The notes under the pieces were generated by a model. That model was given only the letters and a program-made list of their open reading frames with translations. It had not been told where the DNA came from and searched no databases. Source: Pedobacter westerhofensis (GTDB taxonomy: Bacteria > Bacteroidota > Bacteroidia > Sphingobacteriales > Sphingobacteriaceae). Taken from it: a DNA stretch of 64,000 nucleotides. Below are positions 18,938-27,020 of the stretch, piece by piece. The position numbers and the translations under genes were made by a program. The stretch lies in the NCBI RefSeq assembly GCF_900182595.1, contig NZ_FXTN01000009.1, forward strand, positions 124,001 to 188,000, given 5' to 3'. Position 1 is the stretch's first letter. Every line of letters begins with the position of its first letter.

Positions 18938-18945
18938 TATATTTG
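18938..18945 (+). promoter_or_regulatory. Bacteroidota -7 promoter element (TATATTTG)
   Basis: Exact match to TAnnTTTG, 26 nt before the ATG of the small ORF at 18971. No clear -33 TTTG is seen at the usual distance. It supports transcription of the two small ORFs that follow. Confidence 0.5.
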
Positions 18946-18970
18946 TATAATCAAACATAAACAGACCGCT

Positions 18971-19162
18971 ATGAAAACATTATTCAACCAACATCAAAAC
19001 TATTATCCCTTCTATAGCTGCAAAAAATCTGCAGACCAACGCTATAGTTTAGAACAAATAAGGGAAAAAGCGATTACTGATCATATCAAATCGATGGCGA
19101 AAGAAAAACAACAGGATCAGCGTGAGGAATTAACTGATTTAATGATTATTATTTATCTGTAG
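18971..19162 (+). CDS. Small hypothetical protein, 63 aa
   Basis: Not recognised. A 63-aa charged peptide with a basic N-terminal half (HQNYYPFYSCKKSADQRYSLEQIREKA), a Lys/Gln-rich middle and a hydrophobic end (LMIIIYL). An exact TAnnTTTG element stands just upstream, and a second small reading frame begins 9 bp after its stop. No cysteine pattern or signal peptide. It could be a genuine small protein or chance; codon use is unremarkable. Confidence 0.4.
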   Translation: MKTLFNQHQNYYPFYSCKKSADQRYSLEQIREKAITDHIKSMAKEKQQDQREELTDLMIIIYL

Positions 19163-19170
19163 CCGGTTAA

Positions 19171-19299
19171 ATGAAGAAAATGTACTTACATAGAGGAAGT
19201 TCTGAAGGGAAACACCGGGATTATGGGTTCTTTATCTATATTTTTCTGGTGTTGATATTTACGTGCCGTTTATTGCTGGAGTTTTTCAGTAATATTTGA
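19171..19299 (+). CDS. Small predicted membrane peptide, 42 aa
   Basis: Reading frame from ATG 19171 to TGA 19299 encoding a basic N-terminus (MKKMYLHRGSSEGKHRDYG) and one hydrophobic helix (FFIYIFLVLIFTC) followed by RLLLEFFSNI. The positive-inside, single-helix form is typical of small membrane proteins. Eight bases separate it from the preceding small ORF, so both could share one transcript. No function can be assigned. Confidence 0.4.
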   Translation: MKKMYLHRGSSEGKHRDYGFFIYIFLVLIFTCRLLLEFFSNI

Positions 19300-19418
19300 A
19301 AGGCGTAATCTTGTTATGCGGCTGTTCTGGCCGGTAACGAGCTTGTTTCCGCTTGGCTTGGCTTTTGTTTATTAGAGCTTCACAGCTACCCCACTACTAC
19401 CATACTACTGTTTCTGAC

Positions 19419-19432
19419 TACCCCCGGGGGTA
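19419..19432. promoter_or_regulatory. 14-bp perfect G/C palindrome
   Basis: TACCCCCGGGGGTA in otherwise AT-rich non-coding DNA (19300-19533). The TACCC...GGGTA form resembles operators of CsoR/RcnR-type metal repressors, but no such gene is present here. Confidence 0.35.
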
Positions 19433-19533
19433 TTCTAATCGCAGTTTTGTTTTTTTAAGTAGTTACTAAACTGGATTTATATGCAAAACGCAGCTCTGCT
19501 TGCACAAGGTGCTTCTAATATCTTGATTTGCAA

Positions 19534-19899
19534 TTATTCTTTTAGGGGTTTTAGGATTTTGACATACTTTTTAAGTTCTTTAAATGCTTTGGGATGTTGA
19601 TTTTCATTAAGTGTAATCAGAATAACTCCATTTTTGCCTTTTGCCTTATATTTCAGCTCCGCTTCAGGATTTTTCATAACACTAATAGACTTGATTTGAT
19701 CAGGATTTATTATATCCTTATGCGCAGTGTCCAGTTCATATTCCTTCTCATCATGAATAATTACATATAGTGGAGTTGCTCTTTTCCTTAAAGGTCCGTC
19801 AAGATGAATGATTGGCGCTGCTCCTTTTTCTAATCTATTTTGTGCAAAAGATGTCAGCCCCATGAAGGTAAAGATGACCAGGATTTTTATTGACTTCAT
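19534..19899 (-). CDS. Small secreted protein resembling an isolated TonB-receptor plug fragment
   Basis: A 121-aa exported protein. From the chosen ATG (19899; the frame can extend to 19941) a clean signal peptide runs to SFAQ. The mature part has the beta-strand order of a SusC/TonB plug: a conserved YVIIHDEKEYE strand, then INPDQIKSISVMKNPEAELKYKAKGKNGVILITLN, which matches the plug signature (I..I.VLKDASA.A.YG..G.NGVI.ITTK). There is no barrel and no TonB box. Such mini-plug proteins occur beside BlaR1-like or peptidase genes in Bacteroidota (from memory), but no such partner lies here. Confidence 0.6.
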   Translation of the reverse strand: MKSIKILVIFTFMGLTSFAQNRLEKGAAPIIHLDGPLRKRATPLYVIIHDEKEYELDTAHKDIINPDQIKSISVMKNPEAELKYKAKGKNGVILITLNENQHPKAFKELKKYVKILKPLKE

Positions 19900-20171
19900 A
19901 AAATCTAAAGAATTTGATTTAGTTATCTTAAAGATAAACAAATCATCTGCAAATAGCGGATTTCTTAGTTACCCTGTAGAGGTAAATTTATGTGTTTCAA
20001 TAATCGCGTACTTCAAAGTCTAAATGTTTCCAGCATATTCGACAGGAATGATCGGCATCTAATTTGCGGCGTTCTGCGCCATTTGTATTGAAAACAAGAT
20101 TAAAGGGGTTGAAGGAAACATAAGCAAACATTACCTTGCTTATTACTCTGGATCATAAAATAAAGTCAAAG

Positions 20172-20204
20172 AAAAGCGCCTTAAATATTCCTAAAGGCGC
20201 TTTT
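20172..20204 (-). terminator. Terminator downstream of tRNA-Arg
   Basis: An 11-bp stem (AAAAGCGCCTT 20172-20182; AAGGCGCTTTT 20194-20204) with an 11-nt loop, 13 bp beyond the tRNA 3' end. T-rich sequence follows on both strands, so it may work in both directions; the tRNA reads into it on the minus strand. Confidence 0.75.
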
Positions 20205-20216
20205 TATCTTTATATG

Positions 20217-20288
20217 TGTCCCCGAAGGGATTCGAACCCCCATCGTTGGTACCGGAAACCAAAATTCTATCCATTGAACTACGGAGAC
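20217..20288 (-). tRNA. tRNA-Arg (anticodon CCG)
   Basis: A 72-nt cloverleaf read on the minus strand. The acceptor stem GTCTCCG pairs with CGGGGAC, the anticodon stem TTGGT/ACCAA encloses the loop TTCCGGT with CCG at positions 34-36 (decodes CGG, Arg), and the T-loop TTCGAAT is standard. The discriminator is A and CCA is not encoded. A -7-like TATCTTCG lies upstream, and a hairpin terminator follows. Confidence 0.93.
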
Positions 20289-20421
20289 AGTTTGGCGAAG
20301 ATAGGAAATTATGTATTGATTTCATTTATTTTTCAAAAATAGAAATTGAGCCCTATCTGCTTTATGTCCCTGTTATTTCTGCAAGAACATCACAGATCTG
20401 CAATAGTCAGGATGATCCTGA

Positions 20422-20997
20422 TTACTGATGTTTTCCTAAATTTCCTGTCATTGACAAGATCTCAAATGTATAGCTGAGCTGTGTCTTATTTTTCTGGTAG
20501 GTCTGCAATGCATCCCATAAGCTATTAAATTTGATTTCCTTCAGATTATTCTTTACATCGCGGCAGAAAGCAATCACACCATGGTCTTTCCATTCATTGC
20601 TGCTGGTAGAAAGTTCGATGTAGGGATAAGATTCACCTTTTGAAAGCAGGGATATCTTAAAACTCTCAAGGATATCGGTAAGGAGTCTGAAAGGTGTTTC
20701 ACTGTCCCGGTAAAGGTCTGGGAAAAGATCATCAAGGTGAATGGTATTGATATTCTGTTCGAGGGTTGCAACCTGTTTAAGAAAGGCTACCCTGATCTTG
20801 TCTGCAGATTCATCAGGTACAGATAGTTCTACCTGCAGTAATTTCACTGCCTGCAGTGCCTGCGCCATAGATTTTCTGGACTCTTCGTTGTCTGTTTTCA
20901 GATACAGCTTGTGTGCAGACTGAAATCGCTCTATTGCTTCTAAACTTGTCATCAGTAAAGATGGAGCATTAAAATAATTTTTGATTGAAGGTTTCAT
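20422..20997 (-). CDS. Hypothetical protein, 191 aa
   Basis: Not recognised. A soluble, largely helical 191-aa protein without signal peptide, membrane helix or cysteine cluster. The N-terminal half (residues 15-85) is rich in amphipathic helices (LEAIERFQSAHKLYLKT, KSMAQALQAVKLLQVEL), the C-terminal half mixes strands and helices. It lies 142 bp downstream of the LanB-type dehydratase on the same strand, so it may belong to the same transcription unit and could be an accessory protein of the modification system, but nothing in the sequence proves this. Confidence 0.7.
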   Translation of the reverse strand: MKPSIKNYFNAPSLLMTSLEAIERFQSAHKLYLKTDNEESRKSMAQALQAVKLLQVELSVPDESADKIRVAFLKQVATLEQNINTIHLDDLFPDLYRDSETPFRLLTDILESFKISLLSKGESYPYIELSTSSNEWKDHGVIAFCRDVKNNLKEIKFNSLWDALQTYQKNKTQLSYTFEILSMTGNLGKHQ

Positions 20998-21139
20998 AAA
21001 TCATCTATTGCTGGCAGTAATCAGCTCATCACTAAAACTGCAATGTTACCACTTATGTAAAAATAGTAATTTTGTTGAAAGTCAGGAATATTTTGTAAAT
21101 TAATTTTATGGAATCCAACTACTTGTAGTCAAATTTATC

Positions 21140-23962
21140 TCATTTGGCACTTTGTTGCAAACGTCCTATCCTGGTTTTTATTTTTTTAGTAAGATAATAG
21201 TACATTATCATTTCATGCATACGCTGGTCAGTACTGAAAAGTCTGTTCGTGTGCATATGAAACAGGTCGAATAACATTTTTTCCTTTTCAATACCATCAC
21301 ATTTCTCCAGTACGTCTAAAAAATATTTACAGATCGCTGTGATTTTTTTCTGGTTTGTTTTTTTGGGATGTACCGCCTCAGTGTCTGCGATAAATTTTTT
21401 ATATCCCACGTTAATCTGTTTAGACCCTTCAGAAGGAATTGCTATTTCAGCAGCAAACTGCGCGGCCATTTTCTCAGTAAAACTGAGTTGCTCTTGTGTG
21501 CTAAATCCGGCCGAATGCATTACCTCTTCAATCAGCAGGATGGATTGATGGTAATAAAAGTTAACCGTGCCTGTTGTGCCAACCAGGTATAAGACATAAC
21601 TGCTGTTCCTGCCAAAACATTTTTCTACCAGGTCTATTCTTTCGGGGCCGTAACGCTCCATCTCCCTCTGGTACGTTTTTAACTGCAGATCCGAAACCAT
21701 GCCCGATTTAAAATATGGACTAAGCAGATGAGACAGGCCGGAGACCAGTTCTGCAATGTCGTCTTTCTGCCTGGCTTTCAACCTTAACCGGATATGGTAT
21801 GAGGGATCGCCGTAGCGTATAAAGAACCAGTTTTTCAGCTTCTTTTTTACCATTCGGAGGTAATCCCTGGCAATGAGCAGCAACAGGGCATCACTGTTTC
21901 CCGGCTGACAATAAATCTCAAAATAGACCCACTCTTCTCCGGGCAAAAATGCACTTTTTATGTGTGGATGATCTACCTGGTTTTGCAATGGGTAGGGCTG
22001 GTATACCTGCTGGCGGTGTTCAAAATTGACGATAAACTCAGAAAGATAAGGCTGATGACGGTCATCATGCACCGGATATGGAGCGGAAATGAACGTTTCC
22101 TCAATGTAAAGGGCAGCCCTGTTTTTACAGAACAAAAGAAAGGCTGTTAAATCTTCTGTATGAGCAGGATTAAAGATCAGTGTCTGGTCTGCAAAACCAC
22201 ATTTGAAGCAATTTTTCAGGTTAATATCATAGAGCCACTCTTTGCATGCCGGTAATGCCTGTTCCATATTTTTCCAGTTACAAACATGATTTGGAATCAA
22301 CCATTTTTCGGGCGACAAAACCACATTTTTGTACTGCAGCCTCTGGTAATGTATCAGGCCCGGGAACATCTCTGTGAGATTAATGTTCAGGTCAGAGCGT
22401 ATGTTCTGATGTTGGAGGTCTGAAAGAAACCGGTAGACCGAAAGATCCGACCGAGTATAGTTATAGGCAGAAGCCAGCTTAGGAACAATGCGTTTTTTGT
22501 ATTTAAGGGAATGAAGGACAAGTTCGTCATTCTCCACGCTAAGCAGGATATCATCAGGATCAATAATTTGATTACTTTCTGACCAGCTTAAAATTGGTAC
22601 TTCATATTCATAAATAGATTTTCTGCGGTTGATATTGTCGGCATTTTTTTCAATCTGATAGGCGATGTCGAAAAACAGAACACCAGGATTTGCGTCCTGT
22701 TCCAGCCGGGCAAAGTTGTTCCCTGTAAAAGTAATTTCATCACTCGCCATGGAGAACCTTCCTAACAGGGCATTTGCCGTACATCCGCCGATTTGCCTGA
22801 TGATCAGGTTTTCTCCGTCATAATGTAACATCACACTAAACGTATTGGGCAAGGATACCTGGTTTTGCTGATCTTCATCTTTAAACTGTTCCAGTTGTAC
22901 CGTCTTTTGCTGCATCATCCCATTCAGCAGAAACTGATGCAGCGCAGAATAGCCTATGCTGTTTGCTGAGGGCCGGACCTGCTGTCTGTATATTTTCAGG
23001 TCCTGTATCAGCTGATCTTCTTCCTTGTTTTGTGTGAGCGACCGATAACCAATGCCAATTTCCGGATCCATGGCCACCATTAGCGGAATCTTCTTTTGCT
23101 CAAACCTTTTAACGAATTTAGTCTTAAAATCCTTTAAAGAGCTGTTGTCGGACGGAACTAAATACTGATTCAGAAAGCTGATGATTTCCCGGATGATATG
23201 CAGGGGTTTTTCCGGGATATGTCCCGATGTGTGTTTCCGCTCTGCAATGATATAATCGTTTTTTTTTTCTTCAAAAGTAAAACCCAGCCTGCTGAAATAA
23301 TCCGTACCTGTGATATTTGGCTGAAAGTCAGTGAGCAGCAACTGAGTGCCTATTAATTGTTCAATAAAGTAGTTGCTGAGTGAAAAGCTCAGGCGATGAG
23401 TACTGTGTAAAAAATCGCGCAGCTCAGAAAGGGTTCTTTGCAAGCGGCAAAATTTGAGTGTTTCTGTTATGGTCCGGGAAGCAGATATAGCGGAAAGTTC
23501 AAAAGCGCCGTCTTCAATGTTCAGATACCGCAATTCATTTCCGCTTACATATCCCGAAGTATTGGTCCTCACAAACAAAGCATGGTTGCTAAGATATTTG
23601 GGGTCGAAGTTAATCCGTTCTTTTTCCTGCCAGTTAGGAAAGCGGTGTTCGATTGTTGAGGCCGATAAAATGATCTGTCCGGGCTGTTCCTGTCTCAATA
23701 CCGGAACCAGAGAGAATGCTGCAAAATTACCATAAGGGGTAGCCCTGAACTTTGCACGGTTAAAATACTTCCAAATCGTAAATCTGATTTTGATATCCAA
23801 ATCCCCCAGACCAGAATAATCCAGATCTTTAATCACTTCAAAAAATGCAGGCGACGATTCATGGATATATTCTTTTAATTTATCCCATACAGCGCCGGGT
23901 TCTTCATGAACAGAAAATACTGGCGTACGACAAATACTGAGAGGCGAGAATGTTAACTTCAT
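21140..23962 (-). CDS. LanB-type lantibiotic dehydratase, full length
   Basis: Predicted tRNA-Glu-dependent dehydratase (class I lanthipeptide LanB family) that glutamylates Ser/Thr of a precursor peptide and eliminates glutamate to give dehydroamino acids. At 940 aa it has both parts: the N-terminal glutamylation domain (about 1-640, with IRFTIWKYFNRAKFRATPYG and AFSLVP characteristic of Lant_dehydr_N) and the C-terminal elimination/SpaB_C (thiopeptide-type) domain (about 660-930, with EWVYFEIYCQPGNSDALLLL, FFIRYGDPSYHIRLRL). No LanC cyclase, ABC exporter or protease gene is present nearby. A LytS-type kinase is 62 bp upstream on the same strand, and a candidate precursor is divergent beyond it. 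Confidence 0.9.
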   Translation of the reverse strand: MKLTFSPLSICRTPVFSVHEEPGAVWDKLKEYIHESSPAFFEVIKDLDYSGLGDLDIKIRFTIWKYFNRAKFRATPYGNFAAFSLVPVLRQEQPGQIILSASTIEHRFPNWQEKERINFDPKYLSNHALFVRTNTSGYVSGNELRYLNIEDGAFELSAISASRTITETLKFCRLQRTLSELRDFLHSTHRLSFSLSNYFIEQLIGTQLLLTDFQPNITGTDYFSRLGFTFEEKKNDYIIAERKHTSGHIPEKPLHIIREIISFLNQYLVPSDNSSLKDFKTKFVKRFEQKKIPLMVAMDPEIGIGYRSLTQNKEEDQLIQDLKIYRQQVRPSANSIGYSALHQFLLNGMMQQKTVQLEQFKDEDQQNQVSLPNTFSVMLHYDGENLIIRQIGGCTANALLGRFSMASDEITFTGNNFARLEQDANPGVLFFDIAYQIEKNADNINRRKSIYEYEVPILSWSESNQIIDPDDILLSVENDELVLHSLKYKKRIVPKLASAYNYTRSDLSVYRFLSDLQHQNIRSDLNINLTEMFPGLIHYQRLQYKNVVLSPEKWLIPNHVCNWKNMEQALPACKEWLYDINLKNCFKCGFADQTLIFNPAHTEDLTAFLLFCKNRAALYIEETFISAPYPVHDDRHQPYLSEFIVNFEHRQQVYQPYPLQNQVDHPHIKSAFLPGEEWVYFEIYCQPGNSDALLLLIARDYLRMVKKKLKNWFFIRYGDPSYHIRLRLKARQKDDIAELVSGLSHLLSPYFKSGMVSDLQLKTYQREMERYGPERIDLVEKCFGRNSSYVLYLVGTTGTVNFYYHQSILLIEEVMHSAGFSTQEQLSFTEKMAAQFAAEIAIPSEGSKQINVGYKKFIADTEAVHPKKTNQKKITAICKYFLDVLEKCDGIEKEKMLFDLFHMHTNRLFSTDQRMHEMIMYYYLTKKIKTRIGRLQQSAK

Positions 23963-24024
23963 TTTCCAAAATCAATTACAATGTTAATAAATTAATACTA
24001 AAGATATGAAATTGGTAATTCAGT

Positions 24025-25080
24025 TTAATTATTTTGTATTTTAATTTTTATATAAACTTTGAATAAATTATCTACGGTTTCATGATGAAATTCATACCGG
24101 TTTTTATACGCCTGATCCAGCCTTGATCTGATATTTAACAGACCCTTATTGTGGCTTACTGCTGTGCTATTTCGATTTTGCAGATTGCTGGTTTGTAGGA
24201 TAATGTGTTCACTTGTTGTTTGTACAAAAATTTTTGCAGGATACTTTTCATCCGAAAGGTTTCCATGTTTAAAAATATTTTCCACCAGCGTGAGCAAGAC
24301 AATTGGGATAATTGAGACCTGACTATCGTGCAACTGTTTAGTGTAACTGATGTTCAGTTTATGGTTAAAGCGCAACTGATTCAGTTCAATTATATTTTCT
24401 ACCTGCTCCAGTTCCTTTGTCAGTTTAATCGTTTGCGTATTGCTGTCCAGTGCAAAGCTCATAATTCCGGATAATCTCATTACCGCCTGGTCTGCTTCTT
24501 CAGGATTTTTCTTTGCAGCGTATTTAATAAAACTTAGCGTATTGAAAAGTAAGTGAGGATTGATTTGCGCCCGGAGGAAGTCTTGTTCTGCGCGAAGCAG
24601 TTCGTTTTTTAGTTTTTCATTTTCTATGGCTTGTGTAAAAGCTTTTTCTTTTCTTTCGTAATAGCTGTATAGGAAGTAATATCCAGTTCCATACAAAATA
24701 AAGGTCATTCCTCTATATAATGTAGGTATAAGATATCTCCGCTGTAAAAAAGAATCCTGATAGTAAGAATACCCCATGTTTTTGAAAAGTATTGTAAACG
24801 AATAGGTTATGAAGAAATAAACAGCTAATTCAAGGATAGTGAAAAATGGAATATATAGAATATCGGAAAATCGATTATAATATAATCTCTTAAGTACAAT
24901 GGCGGAATGGAAATAAAAGAGACCAATATTCAGGGAATAAAATAAAAAGTAAACAAGAGAGGGAAGAAGATTGGTGACCAGTGAGGTCATCGCGATCTCG
25001 TAAAAAGCAAATATTAACCAGCAAAGTATGTGTACCTTATATTGCTTGGTAAAGTCTGATATAGAGCTTGTTATACTCAT
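24025..25080 (-). CDS. LytS-type membrane sensor histidine kinase (RiPP locus)
   Basis: A 351-aa kinase with several N-terminal membrane helices (about residues 16-35, 40-60, 72-100, 120-140), a short coiled linker and a His_kinase (LytS-type) domain with His176 in AQINPHLLFNTL, followed by an HATPase region (TLVENIFKHG; the G box is degenerate, SHNKGLLNIRSRLDQAY). No large extracytoplasmic domain, so it may sense a membrane-active or small peptide signal. Directly upstream of the dehydratase gene on the same strand and divergent from the candidate precursor. The LytTR regulator on the far side of the precursor is the likely partner. Confidence 0.87.
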   Translation of the reverse strand: MSITSSISDFTKQYKVHILCWLIFAFYEIAMTSLVTNLLPSLVYFLFYSLNIGLFYFHSAIVLKRLYYNRFSDILYIPFFTILELAVYFFITYSFTILFKNMGYSYYQDSFLQRRYLIPTLYRGMTFILYGTGYYFLYSYYERKEKAFTQAIENEKLKNELLRAEQDFLRAQINPHLLFNTLSFIKYAAKKNPEEADQAVMRLSGIMSFALDSNTQTIKLTKELEQVENIIELNQLRFNHKLNISYTKQLHDSQVSIIPIVLLTLVENIFKHGNLSDEKYPAKIFVQTTSEHIILQTSNLQNRNSTAVSHNKGLLNIRSRLDQAYKNRYEFHHETVDNLFKVYIKIKIQNN

Positions 25081-25170
25081 TTCATATAATAAATAAGGTA
25101 TGTAATATAATAAATTAAGGCAATTTTTATTTCTTAAATATCCTTGGGTTCATCATTTAAAAATATAGTT

Positions 25171-25326
25171 ATGAACCTAAGTAAAAGAAATTTCAAAGTA
25201 TCAAAAAAGACATTGTTTGTTTTTAAAAACCAATCTGGTATGAGACCGTTTATAATCAGTTCTGATCAGAACACTTCCTTCTCAGTTTTGACGTCAGGCA
25301 CTGTTCTACCAAAGCATCACCATTAA
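25171..25326 (+). CDS. Candidate LanB-substrate RiPP precursor peptide, 51 aa, cysteine-free
   Basis: Frame from ATG 25171 to TAA 25326. The N-terminal part NLSKRNFKVSKKTLFVFKNQ matches the leader pattern of class I lanthipeptide precursors from Bacteroidota (LxLxKxTIxxL: here FKVSKKTLFVF). The C-terminal part, after QSGMRP, is rich in Ser and Thr (FIISSDQNTSFSVLTSGTVL), holds no Cys and ends PKHHH. Eight Ser/Thr residues could be dehydrated by the neighbouring LanB; without Cys no lanthionine ring can form. It lies on the plus strand between the kinase and the regulator, 90 bp from the kinase start, convergent with the regulator (8 bp between stops). A longer in-frame start at 25144 is possible but dilutes the leader match. 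Confidence 0.65.
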   Translation: MNLSKRNFKVSKKTLFVFKNQSGMRPFIISSDQNTSFSVLTSGTVLPKHHH

Positions 25327-25334
25327 CAATTTTA

Positions 25335-26054
25335 CTATGACTTTAAAGTGTGTTTCTTCAAAAAATCAAGGAACACACTTTTATACTTTTCACCAATCTG
25401 ATAACTTTTACCGTTCGCAATCCTGGCAATATTCCCATCTACACGGTCCAGATAATTGAGGGAGATAATAATCGACTTATTGATCCTGAAAAATACATCC
25501 ATAACCTGTAATTTATCTTCCATTGCTTTCAGTCCGATATATGTGATCTCATGACCGGTTGTGGTATGGATCATGATATAATTCAGCATTGCTTCTATGT
25601 AGACAATGTCGCTGTACTTGATTTTGATGAAACTGCTTTTCTGGCCCCCTTTGATAAAAAGGAACTGATTTTCATCACGCTGCAGTTTAATAATATCCTG
25701 GAACTTATTACCCAGGTCTTCGATCTTTTGAGTAAAGGAGAGATAGGTAACCGGTTTCAGCAGGTAGCCGTCAGCTTTGGCACCGAATGCTTCCGGAGCA
25801 TACTCACGATGTGCAGTAACGTAAACGAGGAAATGACAGTAATTGCTCATAATGTCTGCCGCATCAATACCGTTCAGCACAGCCATGCTGATATCCGAGA
25901 AGATAATATCCACATGTCCTGTTTCCTGCAGATAAGCTATCGCGTGCCTTGCATCCGAAAATGTAGACAGAAGATTTAAACTGGGAACCTGGGCAATCAA
26001 TTCGCTCAGTTCATCTACAGCATGTGGTTCATCATCGATGACAATACAACTCAT
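25335..26054 (-). CDS. LytTR-family response regulator (RiPP locus)
   Basis: A 239-aa regulator with receiver domain (acidic pair Asp7-Asp8, phospho-acceptor Asp54 in DIIFSDISMAVLNG) and a C-terminal LytTR domain (SFIKIKYSDIVYIEAMLNYI, FFRINKSIIISLNYLDRVDG). I chose the ATG at 26054, because the receiver begins directly with CIVIDDEP; an upstream in-frame start at 26087 adds 11 residues. It lies on the same strand as the kinase and dehydratase but is separated from them by the oppositely oriented precursor gene. The likely role is control of the precursor or dehydratase genes (inference). Confidence 0.88.
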   Translation of the reverse strand: MSCIVIDDEPHAVDELSELIAQVPSLNLLSTFSDARHAIAYLQETGHVDIIFSDISMAVLNGIDAADIMSNYCHFLVYVTAHREYAPEAFGAKADGYLLKPVTYLSFTQKIEDLGNKFQDIIKLQRDENQFLFIKGGQKSSFIKIKYSDIVYIEAMLNYIMIHTTTGHEITYIGLKAMEDKLQVMDVFFRINKSIIISLNYLDRVDGNIARIANGKSYQIGEKYKSVFLDFLKKHTLKS

Positions 26055-26256
26055 TATCATAAGGACATTATTTATGTAGGCAATCAACTAACAACTAGAC
26101 ATAAAGATACAACCATTAGGAATAAAGTGTTCATATTTTGATGAATATTGCTTTGTCATATAATATTTTACCCCTTTCATATAAGTTTTTCTTATCAATT
26201 CATCGTCCATTCTATCTTGGAATTATTAAACGGAATGAACCAAATGTCTACCAATG

Positions 26257-26310
26257 AAGCCGTTGTGAGCTTTGTTTTGCAGTTGAGCAGCACAAAGTTC
26301 ACAACGGCTT
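26257..26310. repeat. 19-bp inverted repeat upstream of tetR-like gene
   Basis: Arms 26257-26275 and 26292-26310 (AAGCCGTTGTGAGCTTTGT with ACAAAGTTCACAACGGCTT) pair with one mismatch across a 16-nt loop, 32 bp before the regulator ATG. A 22-codon frame (26244-26312) spans the repeat. No T-run follows, so an operator or leader hairpin is more likely than a terminator. Confidence 0.7.
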
Positions 26311-26342
26311 AATTACCCCAGTCTTAACCAAATATATCCCTG

Positions 26343-26900
26343 ATGAAAAATAAAGAAAATACTAAACGGAAGCTTCTCGACGCTGTAGGTAACATTATCA
26401 GAACTGAAGGATTTACCGGATTAGGCGTCAACAAAGTGGCTAAATCAGCTAAGGTGTCTAAAATCCTTATTTACCGGTACTTCGGCAGTTTCAGTGAATT
26501 ATTACGTGTCTATATCCTGGAAAAGGACTTCTGGAAAAACTATCTTTCAGATCATACAACAGAAGAAGAACAAGGCCTTCAGTTGTCTGTACGCGAACAG
26601 GTTTGCAAGATACTCGCAGAACAATTCAACAACTTTTACAATCACTGTGAAATGGAGGCGATGCTGGTGATGGAGATCTCCAATGCTAATGCTTTGATTA
26701 AAAACCTGGTTAGGGACGAGAGCGTAGCTGCACCCTCTCCTTACAGCGGTGTAGTTTCTACATTGTTGCTGGCAGGCACAGATCATCTGATTCTTGCCGA
26801 ACAAGACAGTAACAATGTCAATCAGCCTGAGGATTCTTCAATGCGAAAAACCGATCTGATGCAATCGATTGGGCAGATTGTAAACTGGACTTTAGGCTAA
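26343..26900 (+). CDS. TetR/AcrR-family transcriptional regulator
   Basis: A 185-aa DNA-binding protein. The N-terminal helix-turn-helix (TKRKLLDAVGNIIRTEGFTG, VNKVAKSAKVSKILIYRYFG, about residues 8-50) is classic TetR; the C-terminal ligand-binding part is divergent. No target gene adjoins it directly: the LytTR gene is divergent and mgtE starts 120 bp downstream. A 19-bp inverted repeat just upstream may be its own operator. Confidence 0.9.
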   Translation: MKNKENTKRKLLDAVGNIIRTEGFTGLGVNKVAKSAKVSKILIYRYFGSFSELLRVYILEKDFWKNYLSDHTTEEEQGLQLSVREQVCKILAEQFNNFYNHCEMEAMLVMEISNANALIKNLVRDESVAAPSPYSGVVSTLLLAGTDHLILAEQDSNNVNQPEDSSMRKTDLMQSIGQIVNWTLG

Positions 26901-27020
26901 TTTTATGGCTTTGTAAAACTCCATTTATTTTGTTCTTTCTGTAATGCGTTTTTAAAAATAAAACATCACTTTTGCAGTCTTGAAAAAGCAGTAAACGATG
27001 TAAAAATAAAAGCGGTAATT

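Noticed and set aside
20136..20428. Frames across the tRNA-Arg region
   Set aside because: They read through a tRNA and its terminator; no protein features.
26244..26312. 22-aa peptide as a second RiPP precursor
   Set aside because: No leader motif and position within the TetR-type leader; the inverted repeat explains the sequence better.
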